From: Euryarchaeota archaeon UBA40
Lineage (GTDB): Archaea > Thermoplasmatota > Poseidoniia > Poseidoniales > Thalassarchaeaceae
Direction of reading: 5' to 3'
NCBI GenBank assembly: GCA_002506875.1
Contig: DAYJ01000114.1
Span: forward strand, 1-7,973
DNA: 7,973 nucleotides
The notes below the pieces were generated by a model. It was not told the DNA's origin. It did not search any database and was given only the letters and a program-made list of their open reading frames with translations. The first letter of the stretch is position 1, and each line of letters opens with the position of its first letter. Positions 1 to 4,767 of the stretch are shown one piece after another. A program made the position numbers and the translations under genes.

Positions 1-36
1 ACATCGATCCATGGGAATAAACAGAGGCTGTGAGAT

Positions 37-324
37 ATGTCGATGCGGCAGAAGCGACTGCAACGTCGGGTTCTCAATATCATCCGTGGATGGAACGATG
101 CACACGGAACACCCCTTCAGAGCCTGATTGAAGGAATGGACATTGGTGATGATTCCAACATCACACTCCATGTCAGTCCATCTCGTCCACATTGCCCGTG
201 TTGTCTCTACGACCTACAAGATCTACGTGCAAGGCTAATCGAAACCAAAGGAGTGGCTGGAGTTCGACTTGAAATCGTCGGAATCCCAGATGCTTCTCGT
301 TGGACACGAACATTGAATGAATAA
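37..324 (+). CDS. Small MIP18/DUF59-like protein (possible Fe-S assembly factor)
   Basis: This 95-residue soluble protein resembles the C-terminal half of the MIP18/DUF59 (SufT/PaaD-like) family, whose members help assemble or deliver Fe-S clusters. The resemblance lies in a beta strand (ITLHVSPS, residues 42-49), then a cysteine patch HCPCC (C53, C55, C56), a helix, a GV..V.LEIV strand (72-82) and a final P...W segment (84-89), the order expected for that fold. The N-terminal DPE motif typical of the family is not visible; the first 35 residues are instead basic and helical, so the match is partial. The start at 37 has a purine-rich GAGG about 10 bases upstream; the ATG two codons later is an alternative. 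It could be a diverged paralogue with a different role. I am fairly sure it is a gene, less sure of the family. Confidence 0.65.
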   Translation: MSMRQKRLQRRVLNIIRGWNDAHGTPLQSLIEGMDIGDDSNITLHVSPSRPHCPCCLYDLQDLRARLIETKGVAGVRLEIVGIPDASRWTRTLNE

Positions 325-511
325 ACGATGGAAAATACGATTTCACGGAACTCGTAAATGATGGAATTAGGCCCGTGGTTGGCTCGAATGATGAGATGTC
401 GTTTGGCCAGTTCCAAATTACTGAATCGGGATGTCGGTTGATTGATATACTCCCGCATACAACTAGAATGTGCATGTCTCGATAGACTTGTCCTTTGTTG
501 TTAGAGGTGAA
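325..511. other. Gene-poor spacer with a possible TATA-like element
   Basis: No convincing coding sequence is seen on either strand here; minus-strand open frames that cross it run antisense through the DUF59-like gene. A TATA-like string (GATATAC, about 444-450) lies roughly 110 bases before the ATG at 562, and would place a transcript start near 475 if real. The match to an archaeal TATA box is weak. Confidence 0.3.
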
Positions 512-541
512 CCTTGCGGTGTGTAGCATCGCATTGTAAGG
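512..541 (+). promoter_or_regulatory. Leader hairpin upstream of the small basic protein gene
   Basis: GCGGTG (516-521) can pair with CATCGC (527-532) around a TGTAG loop, with one G-T wobble, and CCTT (512-515) can pair with AAGG (538-541) across a five-base bulge. The structure ends just before a good ribosome-binding site (AAAGGAG, 546-552). It would sit in the leader of the gene starting at 562. A role in controlling translation is inference; the pairing itself is visible. Confidence 0.35.
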
Positions 542-561
542 CAACAAAGGAGAAAGTGAAT

Positions 562-807
562 ATGAAGACAAACAAACACACGAACAAGAGACCGACCGTG
601 CTGGTTCGCTGCAAGGGCAAGATCATTGCCCGCAGCGACTCCAACATCGTGACCGCAAACCGGCGAGTCATCGTCCGCAACAACGAGCGGACTGTGGCCT
701 GTCGGAAGCTCTGGGTAATTTACCCTGGCAATCTGTGTCGAAACCCCAAGGGGCGTCGACCCGGTCACTGCACCTGCGGGACCTCCTTCGCTCACTCTAT
801 GGAGTGA
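562..807 (+). CDS. Small basic cysteine-containing protein, unknown function
   Basis: This is an 81-residue protein I do not recognise. It is rich in Lys/Arg and has five cysteines (C17, C47, C59, C70, C72), the last two as CTC, which would suit metal or nucleic-acid binding, but no known finger spacing is clear. The ATG at 562 is preceded by AAAGGAG nine bases upstream; an in-frame TTG at 514 lies inside a hairpin and is less likely. By hand count about three quarters of third codon positions are G or C while first and second positions are near 45 percent, which favours real coding in this frame, yet the G+C level is clearly above that of neighbouring genes. The coding region contains a 13-pair hairpin (606-638) and its stop codon lies inside another. 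A structured RNA with an accidental open frame is the main alternative. Confidence 0.5.
   Translation: MKTNKHTNKRPTVLVRCKGKIIARSDSNIVTANRRVIVRNNERTVACRKLWVIYPGNLCRNPKGRRPGHCTCGTSFAHSME
606..638 (+). other. Strong 13-pair hairpin inside the small basic protein gene
   Basis: TCGCTGC (606-612) pairs with GCAGCGA (632-638), and GGGCAA (615-620) pairs with TTGCCC (626-631), leaving a two-base AA bulge and a GATCA loop. All thirteen pairs are Watson-Crick. A shorter perfect hairpin follows: GTCCGC (673-678) with GCGGAC (687-692). Such long stems are unusual inside an ordinary coding sequence and raise the possibility that the RNA itself is functional. Confidence 0.6.
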
Positions 808-816
808 GCGGAGGGG
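783..816. terminator. 15-pair hairpin at the end of the small basic protein gene
   Basis: CGCTCACTC (789-797) and GAGTGAGCG (802-810) form a perfect nine-pair stem around a TATG loop; the stem extends outward to 783/816 with two T-G wobbles. The TGA stop of the plus-strand gene is within the right arm. An overlapping smaller hairpin, AGGGGT (812-817) with ACCCCT (824-829), could form instead of the outer part. There is only a short T-run afterwards, so termination is a guess; RNA 3'-end stabilisation is equally possible. Confidence 0.45.
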
Positions 817-830
817 TTTCCCTACCCCTG

Positions 831-856
831 GACTGGGGATTCTAGCGAATCCAGTC
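831..856. terminator. Second hairpin at the convergent gene junction
   Basis: GACTGG (831-836) pairs with CCAGTC (851-856) and ATTC (839-842) with GAAT (847-850) around a TAGC loop, with a two-base GG bulge. It lies between the ends of converging plus-strand and minus-strand genes, a position that fits a shared 3'-end element. On the minus strand a TTTT (867-864) precedes it, about ten bases after the stop of the small membrane protein gene, and could be the actual archaeal terminator. Confidence 0.4.
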
Positions 857-876
857 GGCAGACAAAATCCTGAAAC

Positions 877-1029
877 TTAGTCATCAACAGAATCGTGTTC
901 CCAACGACGACGATGCCGTTCCTCGACCTCGTCAAACTTGCTTCGTACCCGAGACCCAAGCCACCAGAGAGCAATACCTAATGCGATTACATCGAAAATG
1001 AGGAAGGCGATTAGTAACGGTTCCATCAT
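877..1029 (-). CDS. 50-residue single-span membrane protein
   Basis: This short frame reads MMEPLLIAFLIFDVIALG at its start and continues with IALWWLG, giving one hydrophobic segment (about residues 5-25), then a basic and acidic cytoplasmic-type tail (R27 to D50) containing VEERHRRRW. Positive charges just after the membrane segment predict the tail inside the cell. The gene starts seven bases after the ferredoxin stop codon, so it is probably cotranscribed with it; a second ATG at 1026 is equally possible. The clean pattern of an initiator, one span, charged tail and stop, with operon-like spacing, argues that it is real despite its size. I recognise no family. A role as membrane anchor or partner for the ferredoxin is inference from position only. 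Confidence 0.6.
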   Translation of the reverse strand: MMEPLLIAFLIFDVIALGIALWWLGSRVRSKFDEVEERHRRRWEHDSVDD

Positions 1030-1036
1030 TATCAAC

Positions 1037-1330
1037 TCACAACGGCGGAATTACATCGATTACACATGATGAGACAGCACGTCCAATACAAGTCAAAATT
1101 GCACCGTCTGCTACAATGTCCTCATCTAATCCGGGTGGAAGTGGATCAAGACCATCCACTTCCCCGCTTACAAGACGCATCATGCAAGTACCACAAGTTC
1201 CAGAGGTACAGTTTGAAGGGACTTCAAGACCGGCTTTGCAAGCAGCTTCTAGAAGCGTCTCGTGGTTTTCCACCTCGATAGTAGCCAACGGAAGGGATGC
1301 ACGCCGGAAACGGACCACCGGCTTGGACAT
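1037..1330 (-). CDS. Plant-type [2Fe-2S] ferredoxin
   Basis: This 97-residue protein is a one-electron carrier of the plant/vertebrate-type ferredoxin fold. The cluster ligands are visible as C41-x4-C46-x2-C49 (in NCTSGTCGTC) and C81 (ILTCIGRAVS), with the usual beta-grasp start (VRFRRASLPLATIEV) and the helix ETLLEAACKAGLEVP just before the first cysteine. Length is normal for a free-standing domain, and no oxidoreductase domain is fused to it. The ATG at 1330 is preceded by a GGTGAGG ribosome-binding site that overlaps the stop codon of the upstream zinc-ribbon gene, nine bases away, so the two are very likely cotranscribed and translationally linked. Its electron donor and acceptor cannot be told from this window; the membrane peptide downstream is a candidate partner. 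Confidence 0.93.
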   Translation of the reverse strand: MSKPVVRFRRASLPLATIEVENHETLLEAACKAGLEVPSNCTSGTCGTCMMRLVSGEVDGLDPLPPGLDEDIVADGAILTCIGRAVSSCVIDVIPPL

Positions 1331-1339
1331 CCGGTCGCC

Positions 1340-2425
1340 TCACCGATCTTCCCAACGGGTCCAACGCCCAGTCTGCTTGTTGAAGTAGAGGCCTGCCTTC
1401 TTCATCCACTTGTTGAACTTCGTTGCACCGGCACCGGTACTGATGATGAAATCTTCACGATGCTCCTGGGCCTGAATGTAGCCATGAACTGCAAGCGTCT
1501 GGTCAATCCACTCATCAATGCTCATTAGACCACCAGCAATTGAGGACTCTTCAACTGCTGCAACTGCCTCATCTGCGCTAGCGCCAGTCGCCTCAAGATC
1601 AGCACGAAGCATGTCAGCCACAGAGGGTGCACGATCAGGCATAGGGGGATCATAATGAGGCATACGCGGAGGTGTGTCTGGAGAGATAGTGATTGAGTTT
1701 GATTCAAGAGTGCCCTCTACAATCACAGCCATTGGTGCCGTGAATTCATGACCACAATCCCAGCAAATGAAGGAGAAGTTCTCGCTATCGTCTAAGTTAC
1801 GGTTACCTCCTGCAGGTTCTAACTCTTCATTGCATTCTGGGCAAGCGTGAAAAGTGATAGAGGGGACTATCTTTCTTCGGAAATCCACAATGTCTTGTGG
1901 CGTCCCAACAAGTTCCAACATCTCATGATCACGGGCGGCTTCAAGTCCACGGGTCTCAAGTTGATCTCGAAGCTTGTTCCGCTGCTCATCCTTGGTCTCG
2001 TTGTCATGATTAGTCTCAATCTTCACAATGAGTTCAATCGTCTTACCCAGACGATTCATGATTGTCTTCTGTGCACGGAACTGCTCTAGTCGCGCCGTCC
2101 GGCGTCGTTCTCTGTTCTCATTAATTTCTGCGATGACGTCCTTCTGCTGGCGCTTGAATCGCTGCTCATCGATACGATCCATTTCCTTCTTCTCAGCGAG
2201 GACCTCTGCAAGGAATCGCTGACGACCGGCTTCGCGTGGACCAGATTGGACCGCTGTAACCACACCCTGAGCAATCTCCGGCTTGAGGCCATAATTCTGC
2301 TCAAGTTGTTCCTGAGTGAGTTTCTTGATTTCTCCAATTTTGAGGCCTGCATCTGAGAGGATGTCTGCCGTATTCTCATCAATCCCGCGACGTAGAAGCG
2401 CGAGATATGTGTCCTTCTTTGCCAT
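1340..2425 (-). CDS. Coiled-coil and zinc-ribbon protein of unknown function
   Basis: This 361-residue protein is not one I recognise. Residues 1-60 (LLRRGIDENTADILSDAGLK, then IGEIKKLTQEQL) look like a helix-hairpin-helix or DUF4332-like helical module. Residues 65-165 are highly charged and probably form a coiled coil (EKKEMDRIDEQRFKRQQK and onward). A four-cysteine zinc ribbon follows: C195-x2-C198 (CPEC) and C221-x2-C224 (CWDC). Then come a proline-rich linker (about 250-268) and a C-terminal helical domain (270-361) ending in a basic and aromatic KWMKKAGLYFNKQTGRW. The open frame extends 24 codons further upstream, but the ATG at 2425 has a strong AGGTGGG site, so I chose it. The layout suggests a nucleic-acid or ribosome-associated adaptor; that is inference. 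It heads the probable operon with the ferredoxin. Confidence 0.85.
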   Translation of the reverse strand: MAKKDTYLALLRRGIDENTADILSDAGLKIGEIKKLTQEQLEQNYGLKPEIAQGVVTAVQSGPREAGRQRFLAEVLAEKKEMDRIDEQRFKRQQKDVIAEINENRERRRTARLEQFRAQKTIMNRLGKTIELIVKIETNHDNETKDEQRNKLRDQLETRGLEAARDHEMLELVGTPQDIVDFRRKIVPSITFHACPECNEELEPAGGNRNLDDSENFSFICWDCGHEFTAPMAVIVEGTLESNSITISPDTPPRMPHYDPPMPDRAPSVADMLRADLEATGASADEAVAAVEESSIAGGLMSIDEWIDQTLAVHGYIQAQEHREDFIISTGAGATKFNKWMKKAGLYFNKQTGRWTRWEDR

Positions 2426-2453
2426 ATTCCCACCTTCTTTCGCGCACGACCTC

Positions 2454-2462
2454 GTTTTAATG
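2454..2462 (-). promoter_or_regulatory. Candidate TATA-like element for the zinc-ribbon/ferredoxin operon
   Basis: On the minus strand the string CATTAAAAC lies about 30 bases before the ATG at 2425, the right place for an archaeal TATA box giving a short-leader transcript. The gap between this gene and ksgA (2426-2540) holds no gene and this is its most AT-rich TATA-like spot apart from the terminator T-run. The match is weak. Confidence 0.3.
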
Positions 2463-2529
2463 GACTCATTGGCGCGAATCCCGGCCGCGCATTCCACCCG
2501 AGTCCGGTGTTCGCTATCAATCCGACGCG

Positions 2530-2536
2530 AAAAATA
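2530..2536 (-). terminator. T-run after ksgA
   Basis: Reading along the minus strand, TATTTTT begins four bases after the ksgA stop codon. Archaeal RNA polymerase commonly terminates at short T-runs without a hairpin, so this is a plausible end of the ksgA-containing transcript and separates it from the following operon. Confidence 0.45.
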
Positions 2537-2540
2537 GGCT

Positions 2541-3449
2541 TCAATCAGGTTCGAAAGCCTCGATTTCTATGGTCAAATGAATCCAATCTTCTGGCGAGAG
2601 AAGGTCAGGTCTAGATTCAACGTCGATTTCAGTTGCCTCTAATACTGAATCAATTGCGTTCGACCATCGTTCGCGGTACCATCCTGGAATTCGACTAATT
2701 CGCTTTGGATTAGAACGAAGCATGCTTCTCACCTTGCGGCGGCGTTGAGCGAAAACGTGCTTTACGATTAGACGATGTAGGCGATGGTTTAGGTTTGCAG
2801 GTAATGCCTCTTTCCTCGGGACAAGACAAGCAAGTTGAGAATGTACACGTGGGGACGGAACGAAACAATGAGGCGGTACAACTGGTCCAAGATTAACCTC
2901 CCAATCAAGGGCTGTGTTGAGTCCAAGTGGACCTACAGAGTCGGGGCCACCATGCATTGCGAGCCTATGGGCAAACTCCTGCTGAAGGAGAAGGACCACG
3001 CAAGTAACCGATGAGGCGCCTGGTTGGTTACGAATTCGATCGATAAGTGGACTAGATATTTGGTATGGGATGTTGGCAACGATATGTGTCACATCGGGCC
3101 ATTTGACAGCCAGAGCATCCCCTTCAATTAATTCAAGACGGCCAGATTCAATCTCTTGAGTGAAATTGCGATTGAGGTGGTTAATCGCCTCCTCCTCAAT
3201 CTCGATCCCAATAACTGATGCTCCAGTCGAAAGAAGGTGCAGCGTTAGCGAACCTGGACCTGGACCAATCTCAAGAACACGGCTGTCCGGTCCGAGGGGC
3301 TGGTTTACTTCAGCACACATCTCAATTGCACTGTAAAGGACCGTCTCATCATGGAGATAATGTTGTCCAAGATCCCTGTCGGCTCTCCTTCGGTCAAGTA
3401 GGAGGTCAATCAACAGACGTGCGTCCACGTCATCCATGGAAACGCTCAC
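2541..3449 (-). CDS. ksgA: 16S rRNA dimethyladenosine transferase (KsgA/Dim1)
   Basis: This 302-residue enzyme uses S-adenosylmethionine to dimethylate the two adjacent adenosines in the 3'-terminal helix of 16S rRNA, a late step in small-subunit assembly. Visible motifs are LGQHYL (27-32, the family's LGQ-N/H-F-L box), the SAM-binding VLEIGPGPGSLT (58-69), the acidic E83 after the second strand, GDAL (110-113), the catalytic NIPY (126-129), the LLLQQEFAHRL stretch (153-163) and the C-terminal FVPSPRVHS (196-204) with the basic FAQRRRKVRSML (233-244) for rRNA contact. The length is normal. The GTG at 3449 overlaps the stop of the DUF655 gene as GTGA, implying translational coupling; the ATG at 3437 is an alternative start. 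All key residues are present, so activity is expected. Confidence 0.95.
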   Translation of the reverse strand: MSVSMDDVDARLLIDLLLDRRRADRDLGQHYLHDETVLYSAIEMCAEVNQPLGPDSRVLEIGPGPGSLTLHLLSTGASVIGIEIEEEAINHLNRNFTQEIESGRLELIEGDALAVKWPDVTHIVANIPYQISSPLIDRIRNQPGASSVTCVVLLLQQEFAHRLAMHGGPDSVGPLGLNTALDWEVNLGPVVPPHCFVPSPRVHSQLACLVPRKEALPANLNHRLHRLIVKHVFAQRRRKVRSMLRSNPKRISRIPGWYRERWSNAIDSVLEATEIDVESRPDLLSPEDWIHLTIEIEAFEPD

Positions 3450-3976
3450 CCAGCCCGGATGAGCATGTTGAGAATATTCGGGAGCATGCCGGGATCACCA
3501 AGCTCCTCGGCGAGGCGAATCGCAAGAGCCTCGGCAGTATCGAAACCTGCAGATTCATCCACAGCATCGAAGTCAGCCCAGCCTGCTCGGCCACGCTTCT
3601 TCACCATGTCCTGAGCCTTAGAAGGGCCCACGCCAGTGAGTAATTGGAATGCGTGCATCTTACGATTAATTGGACCACCCCTATTGTAGAACATCATGAA
3701 GACATCAGGATTAGACCTGATAATCTCGGTTAGAGTGCTCACGAGTTCACCTTGTGTCGTACCTGATAGATCGCGATGGCGGAGTATGCCAACTATTCCT
3801 TCGCCGTCTGTAACAGTGATTTTTTCACCAGCACTACCGCCACGATACCGAACGAGATAGAGGCCGTTCTCAGTAATCGCATGAGTTACACCCGGAGCAA
3901 CACCTTGGGGAGAGGCGTCGATAATTCGAATGACCCATTCCCCGCTCAGGTCGGGACCGCCCGGTGTAGGTTGCAT
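3446..3976 (-). CDS. DUF655 family helix-hairpin-helix protein
   Basis: This 176-residue protein belongs to the archaeal DUF655 family, usually encoded between rpoF and ksgA as here. Its molecular role is not established; the fold predicts RNA or DNA binding. Residues 10-70 form a beta-rich, OB-like N-terminal part (GEWVIRIIDASP, NGLYLVRYRGG), followed by the family's helical segment (LVSTLTEIIRSNPDVFMMFYN, 78-98), the PINRKMHAFQLLTGVG stretch (102-117) and a helix-hairpin-helix (LTGVGPSKAQDMVKKR, 113-128). The start at 3976 was chosen because GGAGG stands just upstream; an in-frame ATG at 4036 would run into the end of rpoF and lacks a site. The sequence is diverged in its N-terminal part relative to the pattern I remember from other archaea. 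Confidence 0.85.
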   Translation of the reverse strand: MQPTPGGPDLSGEWVIRIIDASPQGVAPGVTHAITENGLYLVRYRGGSAGEKITVTDGEGIVGILRHRDLSGTTQGELVSTLTEIIRSNPDVFMMFYNRGGPINRKMHAFQLLTGVGPSKAQDMVKKRGRAGWADFDAVDESAGFDTAEALAIRLAEELGDPGMLPNILNMLIRAG

Positions 3977-4032
3977 GTTCCTCGTACCTCCAATGCAGTT
4001 CCAACTCAAGTGTGTTGTGCTGTGAAACCGAA

Positions 4033-4392
4033 TCAAATCGTCTGTTTCACGTGGGTAATGATCATCTCAATCTCAGATTCGCTGACTTGAATCCGGAATG
4101 GAGCCACAATTACACGAATCTCAGCAGGCGTCTGCGGGCGAATCTCTGCAATCTTGGATCTAATGAAATCATTCTCTGCGATACTCTCGACATCTGCGAG
4201 AGCTTCGTGAAGTTGACCATGAACCTTGGAAGAGGTTGCACTTCCCCCACGGTTAGTGCTAGCCGCCCACTCAGCGTGTTCCATTGCCATCTGCTGCTCA
4301 CGAGACTGCTCTTCGCGTGAATCGTTCGCAGCCTGGAGAAGGTCACGGACGGTAGCGAAATCGATGAACTTTTTTTCCGACATAGATATCAT
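4033..4392 (-). CDS. rpoF: DNA-directed RNA polymerase subunit Rpo4 (RpoF)
   Basis: This protein of 119 residues (116 if it starts at the second ATG, 4383) is archaeal Rpo4/RpoF, the Rpb4 homologue. With Rpo7 it forms the stalk of RNA polymerase, which helps open complex formation, elongation and termination. The family pattern is present: an N-terminal FIDFATVRDLLQAA helix, a long charged helical middle with AMEHAEWA, then FIRSKIAEIRPQTPAEIRVIVAPFRIQVSESEIEMIITHV, the HRDC-like C-terminal domain. The middle holds a low-complexity ASTNRGGSATSS linker that looks slightly longer than usual. The ATG at 4392 overlaps the rpl21e stop as ATGA, typical translational coupling; the MSEKK start fits the family equally well. 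Context between rpl21e and the DUF655 gene is the standard archaeal arrangement. Confidence 0.92.
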   Translation of the reverse strand: MISMSEKKFIDFATVRDLLQAANDSREEQSREQQMAMEHAEWAASTNRGGSATSSKVHGQLHEALADVESIAENDFIRSKIAEIRPQTPAEIRVIVAPFRIQVSESEIEMIITHVKQTI

Positions 4393-4679
4393 TCCGTTGG
4401 GCGTAAGTGCTCAGGTCGAGCGAGGACTGACTTGTTCTTGTTCTTGTCTGTGAACTCAACAACATATGCACGACCTTGCTTTGCAACAATCGTACCGGTC
4501 ATTCCTTGGAAGCGACGATGCGGCATACCTGCCTGCTGACCACCATCGAGAACAATGGAAACGCGGTCTCCTTCAGTATATGGATGCATGACGCGACTAA
4601 TATTGACGCGTCCACGCTCACTCTTGGAACGCTTCAGAATGCGACGGGTGCCTTGACGGGTTCCGTGTGTTCGACGCAT
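4389..4679 (-). CDS. rpl21e: Large-subunit ribosomal protein L21e
   Basis: This 96-residue basic protein is archaeal/eukaryotic ribosomal protein L21e, a component of the 50S subunit. It has the normal length, a highly basic start (RRTHGTRQGTRRILKRSK), and an SH3-like barrel seen in YTEGDRVSIVLDGGQQAGMP, the RFQGMTGTIV turn and RAYVVEF, ending in the characteristic RPEHLRP. The ATG at 4679 is preceded by GAGGAGG, the strongest ribosome-binding site in the window, as expected for an abundant protein. An 88-base gap separates it from pus10 and carries a possible TATA-like element and a palindrome, so it may have its own promoter, heading the rpl21e-rpoF-DUF655-ksgA run. Confidence 0.96.
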   Translation of the reverse strand: MRRTHGTRQGTRRILKRSKSERGRVNISRVMHPYTEGDRVSIVLDGGQQAGMPHRRFQGMTGTIVAKQGRAYVVEFTDKNKNKSVLARPEHLRPTE

Positions 4680-4699
4680 GGCTATGCCTCCTCTGGGAT

Positions 4700-4711
4700 T
4701 CGGTCGACCGA
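4700..4711. promoter_or_regulatory. Perfect 12-base palindrome upstream of rpl21e
   Basis: TCGGTCGACCGA is its own reverse complement. It lies 21 bases before the rpl21e ATG and just downstream of the AT-rich candidate promoter at 4719-4726, so it would overlap or follow the transcript start. This is a natural place for a dimeric repressor to bind; no regulator is known to me for this exact sequence and the operator role is inference. Confidence 0.35.
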
Positions 4712-4718
4712 CGCCGCA

Positions 4719-4726
4719 TTCTTAAG
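4719..4726 (-). promoter_or_regulatory. Candidate TATA-like element for rpl21e
   Basis: On the minus strand CTTAAGAA lies about 40 to 47 bases before the rpl21e ATG. A start about 25 bases downstream would give a leader of roughly 15-20 bases containing the GAGGAGG ribosome-binding site. It is the only AT-rich spot near the right place in the 88-base gap after pus10, but its match to the archaeal consensus is modest. Confidence 0.3.
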
Positions 4727-4767
4727 TCCGTCGCACGACAGAAACCGTTTCTTCAATGGACATATGC

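Noticed and set aside
173..795. Minus-strand open frames opposite the two plus-strand genes
   Set aside because: They overlap genes with better start signals or family resemblance, have no convincing ribosome-binding sites and show no family motifs.
836..856. tRNA T-arm-like GGATTC-TAGC-GAATCC element
   Set aside because: The loop lacks the TTCRA pattern and no acceptor, D or anticodon arm can be placed around it.
512..860. RNase P RNA or SRP RNA gene
   Set aside because: Length and structure would suit either, but I could not find the conserved RNase P core strings (GAGGAAAGTCC, ACAGAA) or the SRP helix 8 motif on either strand.
2086..2544. Minus-strand frame overlapping the start of the zinc-ribbon gene
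   Set aside because: It is a shifted-frame shadow rich in Arg and Ser; the zinc-ribbon frame has the good start signal and domain structure.
3218..3643. Plus-strand open frame across the ksgA/DUF655 junction
   Set aside because: It is antisense to two confidently identified genes and reads as low-quality sequence with no motif.
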